The notes beneath the pieces were generated by a model, which made no database searches, was not told where the DNA came from, and was given only the letters and a program-made list of their open reading frames with translations. This document shows positions 15,846-24,458 of a stretch of DNA of 39,461 bases, one piece after another. A program made the position numbers and the translations under genes. Location of the stretch: assembly GCA_946479615.1 (NCBI GenBank), contig CAMLGR010000024.1:1-39461 (forward strand), written 5' to 3'. Every line of letters starts with the position of its first letter. Positions within the stretch are counted from its first letter, which is position 1. The DNA is from an uncultured Bacteroidota bacterium (lineage in GTDB: Bacteria; Bacteroidota; Bacteroidia; Chitinophagales; Chitinophagaceae).

Positions 15846-16933
15846 TGCTTAAAAACAGATTGATAAAAGTTCACTAATTTTTTCTCTTCCTGCTGCCAGT
15901 TCAGCATTTGTCTTGCTTTCAGGCAATTTTCCCTGAGCTTATGGTATAGAACAGTATTTGCCAGCAAATTGTTGATAGCCGCGGCAATTATTTCAGGATC
16001 CGTGCGGTCGAGCAATACCGCCACTTCAAATTGTTCATTCAAAGCCCTGTATTCCGGGTAATTAACTGCTACCTGGGGTATTTCTGCATGGATGTAATCA
16101 AAAAATTTATTGGGCAACGAAAAATATTGATTTAACCCATCATTTTCAATAATGGTAATTCCTATCCGTGCACCCAGCGATATCTTCCAAAGTTCTTCAG
16201 GCGACAGCATTCCTGTCAATTCTACCTTATCCTTTACTCCATGAACCCGTATCAATTCCTTTAATTGTTCCATGAAATTTCCATCCCCGCAGATCACCAG
16301 TTTCATGTCTACCTGTTTCATTGCCGGGATCAATGATTCAAAACAGCGGGCTTCATTGACAGCGCCCTGGTAGAGGATAAAATTCCGTTCGGTGGCAGGA
16401 AGTGTACCCGGTCTCAACCGTGTCATGTTCCGTATCACTTCATACTGTACGTCATACCGTTTATGAAATTCCTCCGCAATACACTGACCGACCGTATATC
16501 CGTTTTTGAATTGTGGCACCGCATATTTTTCTATCCGGTCCCATATCTTTTTTATCGCGGGCCGTCTTACTACTTCTTTTGTTTCGGTAAATAATTCATG
16601 CGCATCATAGATCCGTGGTATTTTTTTTAGTTTGGAAATCCGCAGGCAGGGAAGTATGGTATCCAGGTCGATGGCGCAGATGCCATCCATTTTCTGAGAT
16701 AATAAATAAAAGAAAAGCCGCAGGTTGCATTCGGCATAAAACATCTTCCCTTTTGAAAAGAAAAGACCCAGCCGTTTTTGTTTGAATCTTTCTTCCTTCA
16801 ATGATTTGGAATGGCGACGCCTGAAGCCTACCAATACCACTTCGTACCCGTTTTCCGCCAGGGACGTACAGATCCGGTTCATCCGCTGGTCATACGTGAG
16901 ATCATTAGTAACAGTAAAGAAAAGGCGTTTCAA
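15842..16933 (-). CDS. GT4-like glycosyltransferase, TTG start
   Basis: The 363-residue GT-B protein opens with RLFFTVTNDLTYDQRMNRICTSLAENGYEVVLVGF, a family hallmark in Bacteroidota. The second domain has NFILYQGAVNEARCFESLIPAM, MKLVICGDGNFMEQL, VELTGMLSPEELW, and the donor-binding stretch QYFSLPNKFFDYIHAEIPQVAV. The start codon is TTG (16931-16933): a stop lies a few codons upstream in frame, and later Met codons would remove the first strand of the fold. It overlaps the next glycosyltransferase by 4 nt. The oxidoreductase gene ends 89 nt upstream, with a small inverted repeat between. Together they suggest a small extracellular or surface polysaccharide group. Confidence 0.85.
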   Translation of the reverse strand: MKRLFFTVTNDLTYDQRMNRICTSLAENGYEVVLVGFRRRHSKSLKEERFKQKRLGLFFSKGKMFYAECNLRLFFYLLSQKMDGICAIDLDTILPCLRISKLKKIPRIYDAHELFTETKEVVRRPAIKKIWDRIEKYAVPQFKNGYTVGQCIAEEFHKRYDVQYEVIRNMTRLRPGTLPATERNFILYQGAVNEARCFESLIPAMKQVDMKLVICGDGNFMEQLKELIRVHGVKDKVELTGMLSPEELWKISLGARIGITIIENDGLNQYFSLPNKFFDYIHAEIPQVAVNYPEYRALNEQFEVAVLLDRTDPEIIAAAINNLLANTVLYHKLRENCLKARQMLNWQQEEKKLVNFYQSVFKQ

Positions 16934-16959
16934 TGACAGGAGTTTGATTTAAATGTTAG

Positions 16960-17006
16960 ATTTTAAATGACCGGCAGGACATACATTAACATTCAGCATT
17001 TAAAAT
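16960..17006. repeat. Short inverted repeat between oxidoreductase and glycosyltransferase genes
   Basis: ATTTTAAATG (16960-16969) and CATTTAAAAT (16997-17006) are exact reverse complements. Around them the words aaatgttaga and attaacatt continue the symmetry imperfectly. The vocabulary (GTTAGATTTTAAATG) recalls the element at 14614-14715. Both flanking genes are on the minus strand. Confidence 0.45.
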
Positions 17007-17022
17007 TTAGAATTCAATTATT

Positions 17023-18036
17023 CTATTTGCGCAAAGAAACAGAATTATAGATTTTCTCGATCGTTTCCACTGTTTTCATACCATCGACAGCATGCGTAAA
17101 AGGGTGGGAGTGATCCTCCAGCGCCAGCAGCATATTTTCATACACTTTATCATGATTGCTCATAGAACCCTTGTAAAACCCATAATCATTCGCATGACCG
17201 TCAGCAGTCTCACCAAATGTAAATCCATCTGCCAGTTCATAGTCAATCCTGTTCATGTATTCACCACCAATGCGTACACTGGCTTTTTCTGCTATGATGG
17301 TTAAAGAAACTTCCATGTTTTTCTGAAAAGTATTGACCGACCAGTTCAGTCCGCCGATCATACCATTCTTCATTTGCATCGCCACCACACCACTGTCTTC
17401 AAATTCAATGATAGATTCATGGGCCATATTCCTTCGGAGGCCGCTGACACTATCCATATCGCCAAAAAGCCAGAGGATCGCATCGATATAATGACTGAAT
17501 TGCGTGTATAGAGTGCCGCCGTCGAAGTCAAGGCTTCCTTTCCAGGAATGGGCGTAATAGGCAGCAGGACGGTTCCAGAAGCAATTCAACTGGAAGCTAT
17601 ATAGTTGTCCCAGTTGCTGTGCCAGCAGTTTTTCTTTTAAAGAGATAAGCGCGGGATTATACCGGGTAGATTTAACGACAAAGAGGTTTCGCCGGGCTTG
17701 TTCCGCAGCATCGATCATCAGTGATGCATCTTTCGATGAAATACAAAGCGGCTTTTCGCATAATACATTGTTACCGGCCCGGAGTGCCTGTATGGAATGA
17801 GTGGCATGAAGACCATTTGGCGTACAGATGGCCACTATATCGATTGTTTTCTCATGCAGAAAAAGATCTTCGGCGCGGGAATAGGAGTTGGCATTGTAAG
17901 CCGCTGCAAAGGCATCGGCCTTTTCTTTTACAATATCACAGACAGCAATCAGTTTGCCGTGCCTGGCCGCCTGTTCAGCATGCCTGGCTGCAATTTTACC
18001 ACACCCTATGATCGCAAAACGTTTCGGATCGCCCAT
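17023..18036 (-). CDS. Gfo/Idh/MocA-family NAD(P)-dependent sugar oxidoreductase
   Basis: The 337-residue enzyme has an N-terminal Rossmann fold with GCGKIA (11-16), an acidic residue after the second strand (D34, favouring NAD), and the family motif EKP (94-96) whose Lys acts in hydride transfer. The segment STRYNPALISLKEKL and the C-terminal alpha/beta domain with GTLYTQFSHYIDAILWLFGD resemble WlbA/WbpB-type UDP-sugar 3-dehydrogenases, but substrate assignment is only a suggestion. The ATG is preceded after 5 nt by a perfect TATATTTG box (18042-18049), so the message is probably leaderless. It sits upstream of the two glycosyltransferases, which supports a role in making an activated sugar for a surface glycan. 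Confidence 0.88.
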   Translation of the reverse strand: MGDPKRFAIIGCGKIAARHAEQAARHGKLIAVCDIVKEKADAFAAAYNANSYSRAEDLFLHEKTIDIVAICTPNGLHATHSIQALRAGNNVLCEKPLCISSKDASLMIDAAEQARRNLFVVKSTRYNPALISLKEKLLAQQLGQLYSFQLNCFWNRPAAYYAHSWKGSLDFDGGTLYTQFSHYIDAILWLFGDMDSVSGLRRNMAHESIIEFEDSGVVAMQMKNGMIGGLNWSVNTFQKNMEVSLTIIAEKASVRIGGEYMNRIDYELADGFTFGETADGHANDYGFYKGSMSNHDKVYENMLLALEDHSHPFTHAVDGMKTVETIEKIYNSVSLRK

Positions 18037-18139
18037 GGGGTCAAATATACAAGAGAATCAGTGGCTATTTTGAAATTTTGGAATTGGGGGATTGGCCTGG
18101 TTATGCCGGTTGGAAAGACGGTTCGGTTTACCAGTTATG

Positions 18140-18254
18140 TAATGAAATGGAACACGGATAGAATTGGATAGACGGATATAAAATAGATTAGTGATATGAG
18201 ATTATATCCACATTATATCCGTCTATCCAATTCTATCCGTGTTCTATATCATTA
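18140..18254. repeat. Long inverted repeat: 42-nt arms, inner 32 bp perfect
   Basis: Arms 18150-18181 and 18213-18244 are exact reverse complements. With two mismatches the pairing extends outward to 18140 and 18254. The loop is about 31 nt. Each arm repeats the words CGGATA and GGATAGA several times. It lies 38 nt after the stop of the upstream outer-membrane gene and about 100 nt before the oxidoreductase promoter. A folded RNA would be very stable, but there is no T-run, so a mobile or replicated intergenic element seems more likely than a plain terminator. Confidence 0.85.
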
Positions 18255-18292
18255 GCTTGCTAACAGAAAGATCGGCAATATAAATTTTCCTC

Positions 18293-20923
18293 TTATTGTC
18301 CCATATTTCCCGTATCGATCCCCTGCGATTCTGCTTTCAGGTTTTTACGTTTGAAAAGATTCGGATCGAATTTTCCAAATCTCCAGCTGAAATTCAGGCG
18401 GAAGATCTGCGGGTCACGGCGACGGAACACATCCTGGATGAAATAGATGGATTCGGAATGTGTATCCTGGCGGCGTGTTCTGAAGATATCATTGACATTA
18501 AGCGACAGGGAAGCGGTCCTGTTTTTCAGGAATTCATAGCGTACCGCTGCATCCACTCCATAATTCGGGCGAACATATCCCTGCGAAGCAGAAGCACCGC
18601 CACCTCCAAATCCACCACCACCTCCGCCGCGGCCACCACCGCCTCCACCTGTACCACCAGGAGGAAGAATGGTTTTCGATTGATAATCGCCGGATATCTG
18701 TATGGTGAAATTCTTAGGCAGTTTGAAGTTGTTATTGATCTTCGCAAACCAGCTCGTCAGCCTGGGCTGATCAGGTTGTCCCGGATCATTGATCTTGATA
18801 TCAGAAGTATATAAGTTCAGGTTAGGCGTGATCTCCCACCATTTCGTCAGTTTGTTTCTTGATGTCAGTTCCAGGCCGGTTACAAAACTTGAATTGGCAT
18901 TGATGAATGTATTCAATACAATATCATTACCATTGTTATCCTGCCCGGGGACCTGGTAACGGGTGATCAGGTCAGTCGTATGTTTATAGTACAAAGAAGC
19001 AAGGAAGTTATCCCTGTTCTTAAATGTCTTCTCATACGATAATTCAAATGAATTGGTAAACTCAGGTCTCAAACCGGGATTACCCTGGCTTGGATTGAGT
19101 TTATCCGATGAATCGGTGAACGGTGTCAATTGCCAGAAATTAGGACGATTGATACGACGGGTGTAGTTCAATTGTAAACTTTGATCCTCGCCAAGTTTCT
19201 CGGATAAGAATACACTGGGGAAAAGACTGATGGGAAAGTTGATATCGAAATTCTCATTCGATTTTTCCAGCTTGCCTTCATATTGTGAACTCTCGGCACG
19301 TAATCCCAACTGGTAGCCGAACGATTTGAGTTGTTGCGAGTAATTGACATAGGCAGCATATACCTGGTCATTGCTTGAATAGTTAACCAGTGAAGAGGCA
19401 ACACCGCTTTTCAAATCATAGAAAGCGCTGCGGCTATCTGTACTACGTACCTGCACACGTGCTCCCATTTCCAGTTTGATCTTATCAGTGATCGGGTTCA
19501 CAAAATCCGTCTGTGCGATCAGGTTCTGGTTATTGCCATCAATCTTTTGCAGTTGTCCCTGTGAGAAGAGGACAGTTGCCGGCGGCACATCGTAATAATC
19601 TGTGATCAGCGTGTTGTCATTATCATTCTTGCTTTTGTTATAAGTTACATCAGCAGTCCACTCACGGCCGGCTTTGGGAAAATTATGCTTGAAACTAAGG
19701 GTAGAACCCAGGTTGCGGAAGTTACCGATCACATCAGCTGTTCTCCTGTTAAAGGAAGAAACGATAGTGGGACTATACAAAGAATCTGTAAACAGATCAG
19801 TTACCGTGTTCGGTTTAAAGCGACCTCTCACCACGTTGACGCTAGCAGATAATGTGTTCCTGTTACTGATAAAGAAATCGACGCCGCCACGAACGAAGGC
19901 GAATCCACCAAGCTGAACAGAATGATCTGTTTGATATGAAGCTGCATCAGGATTAGTCGCTAGATTCAACCGGCTGGTGGTGCCATCGCTGATCGATTTA
20001 CGCTGGTTGTACATACCACTCAGGAAGAAATTTACTTTTTGCTGGCGAAGATTGATATCTCCACCAAGACCAACACGTGCACGTGAATCGAGGTTAGCCC
20101 TGACGCTGCCATTATAACCAACTTTTTTTTCTTTCTTCAATACGATATTGAGGATACCCGATGTACCACCCGATGCGTCGAATTTTGCAGAAGGGTTGGT
20201 GATCAGTTCCACACTTTGAATAGCATCGGCGGGGATTTGTTCGAGTGTAAGATTCGTGGGACGACCATCGACAAATATCTGTGGTGCATTATTACGAAGT
20301 GTAACATTACCATCGATATCGACATTAAGCGAAGGAACATTGCGCATGATATCAATTGCTGTTCCGCCTGCTGATACGATATTCTTATCTACATTGAACA
20401 CTTTTCGATCGATGCCGAGTTGTAAGCCGGGTCTGCTTGATTCAACCGTTACATTACCCAGTGTTTGTTCTACCAGTTGCACTTTGATATTTCCCAGGTC
20501 TTTATCGATAGCGCCGAGCATTGCACTCATATCGCCTGTACCGGCACCGGCATTACCGCCACCCATTTTCAATTGGAAAGAAACGGGTTCCATAAAATCC
20601 TTAAAACCGATTGCTGTGATCTTTAATTTATACTGACCGAAAAGAGGTACGTTTTCCAGGCTGAAATCACCATTGGTTTGTGTCAGCATTCCATTGACGA
20701 CGACATCACCTCTTTTTTTGGTAACGGTATCCATCTTGTTTTGCAGGAGCTGTACGGAAGCATACTCTACGGGTTTTCCCGAGGTAGATTCGATGATCTT
20801 ACCATACAAACGGCCGGTCATCTGCGAGCCGCCACCACGATTGCCACCTCCGCCGCCAAAAGGTTGTGCCGATACGGCCGTAAAAGTGAACAGAAGGGTA
20901 ATCGCAGCTAAAAATTTAAACAT
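18293..20923 (-). CDS. Outer-membrane beta-barrel protein with carboxypeptidase-like and plug domains (TonB-receptor-like)
   Basis: Product of 876 residues from the ATG at 20923, chosen because MFKFLAAITLLFTFTAVSA is a clean signal peptide; the frame is open further upstream without one. After cleavage come a Gly-rich stretch (about 22-32), a CarboxypepD_reg-like domain (GRLYGKIIESTSGKPVEYASVQLL...TNGDFSLENVP), a plug (about 160-265: GGTAIDIMRNVPSLNVDIDGNVTLR, IFVDGRPTNL, GGTSGILNIVLKKEKK) and a barrel of the OMP_b-brl_3 kind. This is the outer-membrane-beta-barrel family related to TonB receptors, not SusC. A loop near residues 753-776 is almost all Gly with a few Arg, Thr and Phe. No partner gene adjoins it. 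Ligand unknown. Confidence 0.9.
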   Translation of the reverse strand: MFKFLAAITLLFTFTAVSAQPFGGGGGNRGGGSQMTGRLYGKIIESTSGKPVEYASVQLLQNKMDTVTKKRGDVVVNGMLTQTNGDFSLENVPLFGQYKLKITAIGFKDFMEPVSFQLKMGGGNAGAGTGDMSAMLGAIDKDLGNIKVQLVEQTLGNVTVESSRPGLQLGIDRKVFNVDKNIVSAGGTAIDIMRNVPSLNVDIDGNVTLRNNAPQIFVDGRPTNLTLEQIPADAIQSVELITNPSAKFDASGGTSGILNIVLKKEKKVGYNGSVRANLDSRARVGLGGDINLRQQKVNFFLSGMYNQRKSISDGTTSRLNLATNPDAASYQTDHSVQLGGFAFVRGGVDFFISNRNTLSASVNVVRGRFKPNTVTDLFTDSLYSPTIVSSFNRRTADVIGNFRNLGSTLSFKHNFPKAGREWTADVTYNKSKNDNDNTLITDYYDVPPATVLFSQGQLQKIDGNNQNLIAQTDFVNPITDKIKLEMGARVQVRSTDSRSAFYDLKSGVASSLVNYSSNDQVYAAYVNYSQQLKSFGYQLGLRAESSQYEGKLEKSNENFDINFPISLFPSVFLSEKLGEDQSLQLNYTRRINRPNFWQLTPFTDSSDKLNPSQGNPGLRPEFTNSFELSYEKTFKNRDNFLASLYYKHTTDLITRYQVPGQDNNGNDIVLNTFINANSSFVTGLELTSRNKLTKWWEITPNLNLYTSDIKINDPGQPDQPRLTSWFAKINNNFKLPKNFTIQISGDYQSKTILPPGGTGGGGGGRGGGGGGFGGGGASASQGYVRPNYGVDAAVRYEFLKNRTASLSLNVNDIFRTRRQDTHSESIYFIQDVFRRRDPQIFRLNFSWRFGKFDPNLFKRKNLKAESQGIDTGNMGQ

Positions 20924-21063
20924 GAAATTGATTTTGATTTTAGACGTGTTATTGATACTAAACTTGCTGAATTGCATTACTACTTGATGAAAGGCAATGT
21001 TTGAAAGACCAACGGATAATTTACACCGACAACCTGTAGATTTCCCTCTACAAATCATCCGGG

Positions 21064-21666
21064 TCAGCCAGCCAGTATAATGATGACTACCTGGATCAGT
21101 CCAAGTAATAAACCGATACCTGCGCCGGCTAATCCAAGCATCCGGAATTCTTTGGCAAGGCCTTTTGATACTATTTTATCCAATGTTGCCGGGGACAAGC
21201 TTTTTATTTTTGAAACGACTAGTTGTTCGACATCAAATTCCTTTTTCATCGATCCTGCAAATTGTTTCATCACTTCTGGGAACATCAACCCGATCTCTTT
21301 AAGAAAAACAGTTTTTAAAGAGCCAATGGTTTTATCACCGATAAACATGCTGATCATCGGCATTTGTTCTTTCAATTTATTGCGGAGAAAATCGTCGATA
21401 TGCGTTTCGATCACCGGCATCACTTTCTCAAACGCTCCGGGGTCACTTATCTTTTGTTCAATATTGTTAAAAGAAAACTGGCTGCTGACAATGCGGCCGA
21501 CCTGTTCGGCAAGCTGATCCTGTTTAGCCGGGAAAACGCCCTGTATACGTATACCTAAAACATGGCGAGGCTGCAGGGGATGAAAAACGATTCTATAGGC
21601 CAGCCAAAGTACGAACCAGCCGGTAAAGGCAGTGATCAGGGGAATACAAAGAAGCCAGTAATTCAT
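21064..21666 (-). CDS. DUF445 membrane protein
   Basis: The 200-residue protein starts at the ATG at 21666; the longer open frame runs into the tRNA gene. It has an N-terminal transmembrane segment (YWLLCIPLITAFTGWFVLWLAYRIVF), the DUF445 signature FHPLQPRHVLGIRIQGVFPAKQDQLAEQVG, an amphipathic middle rich in Lys and Glu, and a C-terminal transmembrane segment (GAGIGLLLGLIQVVIIILAG). This is a short version of the family; relatives such as YjiN are longer. Function is unknown, though inner-membrane location is clear from the two hydrophobic ends. It follows tRNA-His on the same strand. Confidence 0.85.
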   Translation of the reverse strand: MNYWLLCIPLITAFTGWFVLWLAYRIVFHPLQPRHVLGIRIQGVFPAKQDQLAEQVGRIVSSQFSFNNIEQKISDPGAFEKVMPVIETHIDDFLRNKLKEQMPMISMFIGDKTIGSLKTVFLKEIGLMFPEVMKQFAGSMKKEFDVEQLVVSKIKSLSPATLDKIVSKGLAKEFRMLGLAGAGIGLLLGLIQVVIIILAG

Positions 21667-21691
21667 GTGTGCGACGAGTAGAGGATAAGAT

Positions 21692-21721
21692 AAGCCCCGG
21701 GTTTTGTTTGACCCGGGGCTT
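21692..21721 (-). terminator. GC-rich hairpin after tRNA-His
   Basis: AAGCCCCGGGT (21692-21702) and ACCCGGGGCTT (21711-21721) form a perfect 11-bp stem with an 8-nt loop, 7 nt past the tRNA 3' end on the minus strand. It probably ends the tRNA transcript, although only a weak T-rich stretch follows. It precedes the DUF445 ATG by about 25 nt. Confidence 0.7.
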
Positions 21722-21728
21722 GAAACAG

Positions 21729-21803
21729 GGTGGATGACCGGGTTCGAACCGGCGACCCTCAGAACCACAATCTGATGCTCTAACCAACTGAGCTACAACC
21801 ACC
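21729..21803 (-). tRNA. tRNA-His (GTG anticodon)
   Basis: The minus strand folds into a full cloverleaf: D-stem GCTC/GAGC, anticodon stem TCAGA/TCTGA with loop TTGTGGT (anticodon GTG), and T-stem GCCGG/CCGGT around TTCGAAC. An extra 5' G (position -1) opposite C73 is the hallmark of histidine tRNA. The 3' CCA is not encoded. The acceptor stem has one U-U mismatch at pair 5-68, where an A at 68 would restore pairing. Confidence 0.97.
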
Positions 21804-21880
21804 ATATATCACCTGCATCATTTCTGACAGGCAGAGCGCAAAAGTAATAAAATAGAAGATCGTGAAAAAATTTATGTCAA

Positions 21881-22020
21881 CTCCGCGCTCCTCTGTGTCT
21901 TCTTTGTGGCTCTCTGCGTATAATTCTTGTAAGAAAGATTCTTAATAAAGCCTTATCCAGAAATTCTACTTCTGGAGTTATACGCAGAGAGCCACAAAGA
22001 AGACACAGAGAGCCGCGGAG
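21881..22020. repeat. Large inverted repeat of the CTCTGTGTCTTCTTTGTGG family
   Basis: Arms 21881-21923 and 21978-22020 (43 nt each) are reverse complements with three adjacent mismatches, separated by 54 nt. The arm carries the word family CTCTGTGTC / CTTTGTGGC / CTCTGCG. Related copies occur at 25130-25261 and 36411-36440. The element sits between the 5' side of tRNA-His and the start of the protease gene, where no terminator is needed, which argues for a dispersed element. The rest of the gap (21804-22190) holds only the protease promoter box TATTTTTG at 22149-22156. Confidence 0.85.
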
Positions 22021-22190
22021 GGAATTAACTATTGGTTTTGAACCGACGAGCATGGATGGGCGTTAAGGAGCGGGACAGAGCGCAAAAACCACTCATCAAA
22101 AACAGTTGTTAAAAGCTTGTAAAGACAAGAAATTCATGGTTTTTGCGTTATTTTTGGAATATGCTTTCAGCACTAAAATACCTATTGAAT

Positions 22191-24338
22191 ATGAAGAGAC
22201 TTCCGTTCGTGCTCATGATGATTATGGCAGGCCTTTTCCTGGCTTTCCAGACTATGGGAACAGGTACAAAAAATCCTCCCGGAAAATATGATGAGATCCT
22301 GAAACTGGTTGGCCAGATGCTCAGCCAGGCACATTATAGCCCCCAGGACATCGATGATGCATTCTCCAAAAAAATCTTTACCAAATACCTGACCGACCTC
22401 GATCCCGATAAGACCATGTTCCTGCAAAGCGATATCACCGCTTTGCAGAAGAAATATGAAACGAAGATCGACGACGAGATCAAAGGCACACCGGCCGAAT
22501 TTTTCCTGGCAGCAGGAAAAGTTTTCAATACCCGTATGGAAGAAGCTTCCGCGATGGCCAATGAGCTGCTTGCAAAGCCTTTCAATTTCAATGTGGATGA
22601 AGAAGCCCTGGCCGATGGAGAAAAACTCGATTATCCTACGAGCAGTGCCGAAATGAAGGAACGCTGGAGAAAGAAGATCAAATTCCTGGTGCTGGAACGT
22701 TATGCAGACCTGCTCGATACCCGTGAAAAGAATAAAGGCAAAGACAGTATCGCTGCCCGGACAGATGTACAACTCGAACAGGAAGCAAGAGAGAAAACAA
22801 AGAAAGTAACAGACAGGATGTTTGAACGTTTCCGTTTCAAATTTACAGACGATGATAAATTCAATGTATTTGTGAATGCGATCACCACAACGATGGACCC
22901 GCACTCTGAATTTTTCCCTCCTGTAGATAAACGTTATTTCGATGAAGAAATGAGCGGCCGTTTCTATGGTATCGGCGCTTCACTTCAATATGAAGATGGC
23001 AATATCAAAGTAAGCAGCATCCTCACCGGTAGTCCTGCCTGGAAATCCGGCGAACTGCAACCTGGTGATGTGATCCAGAAAGTAGCACAGGGCAAAGAAG
23101 AACCTATCGACCTGACTGGTTTTGTCGTGACCGATGCGGTAAAAGTTATCCGTGGTAAAAAAGGCACAGAAGTAAGATTGACGGTAAAGAAATCAGATGG
23201 CACTATCAAGGTCATTTCATTGGTTCGTGATGAGATCGTCCAGGATGAAACGTTTGCCCGCAGTGCCGTCGTGAAAAATGGCAACTCCAAGATCGGTTAT
23301 ATTTTTCTGCCGGAGTTCTATGCTGATTTCGACAATCCGAATGGCGCGCGCAGTTATATCGATGTAGCCAAAGAGGTGATGAAATTAAAAGAGCAGAAAG
23401 TAGATGGCATTGTGATCGACCTTCGTAATAACGGTGGTGGTTCTTTATACGATGTTGTTCAGATGGCGGGTCTTTTTATCGAAGACGGTCCGATCGTACA
23501 GGTAAAGGACCGGGATAACAAGCCAAGCGTACTGAAAGATAAAGACCGTTCTGTATTATATTCCGGTCCGCTGGCTGTGATGGTAAATGAATTCAGTGCT
23601 TCTGCATCTGAGATCTTTGCTGCCGCGATCCAGGATTATGGAAGAGGCGTGATCATTGGCAGTACGTCTACCTATGGTAAAGGAACAGTGCAACGTAATA
23701 TCGGTCTCGATCCGGAGACAGGATTCTCTATGTCCAATTCCGAATTGGGAACTGTGAAGCTGACCCTGCAGAAGTTCTACCGTATCAATGGAGGTTCTAC
23801 GCAATTAAAAGGCGTCAGCTCTGATATTGTATTACCTGATCAGCTGGAGCAATTAAAAGTAAGAGAGAAAGATGATCCCGATGCATTGCCATGGGATGAG
23901 ATCAATAAATCACCTTATTCAAGCTGGAACGCAGGATATGATTTGAAAGTAATCCAGCAGCTCAGCAACCAGCGAGTACAGAATGATCCGACATTTAAAC
24001 TGATCAAAGAAAGCACGGACTGGCTGGCAAAGCAAAATGAAAAAGGAAGTTCATTGCAACTGGACAAATACCGCCAGGAGCAAAAACAGATCCGTTCTAC
24101 TTTCACCCAGGTACAGTCATTGATGAAACTGAACAGCGAGATCAATGTAACAGCGCTTCCTGGTGAAACAGACCGTTGGGCGAATGATAAAAGCAAACAG
24201 GACCGGTTTAACCAATGGTTGAAAAACCTTCGTACTGATATCTATCTCGACCAGGCAGTGAAAGTGGTGAATGATGTGATCAACCAACAGAATCTCGCGA
24301 AAGCAAAAGCGGGAGAAGAGCCGAAGAAGGCGTTTTGA
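22191..24338 (+). CDS. Carboxy-terminal (tail-specific) processing protease, S41 family, Prc type
   Basis: A periplasmic serine protease that degrades proteins from C-terminal tails. I chose the ATG at 22191 (715 residues): KRLPFVLMMIMAGLFLAFQ is a good signal peptide and a TATTTTTG box at 22149-22156 would start the RNA at about 22163, after the alternative ATG at 22161. Domains: an N-terminal helical Prc region to about 245, a PDZ domain (about 255-345; FYGIGASLQYEDGNIKVSSILTGSPAW), the S41 core with GIVIDLRNNGGG, nucleophile Ser in FSASASE (about S471), Lys in YGKGTVQ (K497), then a long C-terminal helical region of the Prc kind (about 555-715). E. coli Prc has the same order, so this is the large Prc form, not the short CtpA form. 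No obvious operon partner. Confidence 0.93.
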   Translation: MKRLPFVLMMIMAGLFLAFQTMGTGTKNPPGKYDEILKLVGQMLSQAHYSPQDIDDAFSKKIFTKYLTDLDPDKTMFLQSDITALQKKYETKIDDEIKGTPAEFFLAAGKVFNTRMEEASAMANELLAKPFNFNVDEEALADGEKLDYPTSSAEMKERWRKKIKFLVLERYADLLDTREKNKGKDSIAARTDVQLEQEAREKTKKVTDRMFERFRFKFTDDDKFNVFVNAITTTMDPHSEFFPPVDKRYFDEEMSGRFYGIGASLQYEDGNIKVSSILTGSPAWKSGELQPGDVIQKVAQGKEEPIDLTGFVVTDAVKVIRGKKGTEVRLTVKKSDGTIKVISLVRDEIVQDETFARSAVVKNGNSKIGYIFLPEFYADFDNPNGARSYIDVAKEVMKLKEQKVDGIVIDLRNNGGGSLYDVVQMAGLFIEDGPIVQVKDRDNKPSVLKDKDRSVLYSGPLAVMVNEFSASASEIFAAAIQDYGRGVIIGSTSTYGKGTVQRNIGLDPETGFSMSNSELGTVKLTLQKFYRINGGSTQLKGVSSDIVLPDQLEQLKVREKDDPDALPWDEINKSPYSSWNAGYDLKVIQQLSNQRVQNDPTFKLIKESTDWLAKQNEKGSSLQLDKYRQEQKQIRSTFTQVQSLMKLNSEINVTALPGETDRWANDKSKQDRFNQWLKNLRTDIYLDQAVKVVNDVINQQNLAKAKAGEEPKKAF

Positions 24339-24362
24339 TATAGTATCACGTATTAAATCGTT

Positions 24363-24448
24363 GGTTTTAGGTTTTAAGTGTTAGGTGTTAGATGTGAACT
24401 ATTCTTATAATTAGTTAGCGTCTCACCTAAAACTTAACACCAATAACC
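24363..24448. repeat. Imperfect 25-bp inverted repeat between convergent genes
   Basis: Arms 24363-24387 and 24424-24448 match at 21 of 25 positions as reverse complements. The words GGTTTTAAGTGTTAGGTG and CACCTAAAACTTAACACC match the vocabulary at 14601-14627. The element lies between the protease gene (+) and the DinB-like gene (-), with the right arm ending 10 nt before the DinB-like stop. Confidence 0.65.
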
Positions 24449-24458
24449 TGACCTCTCC

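Noticed and set aside
21593..21805. Open frame MVVVAQLVRASDCGSEGRRFEPGHP on the minus strand
   Set aside because: It is a translation of the tRNA-His gene, a well-known artefact; the cloverleaf explains the sequence.
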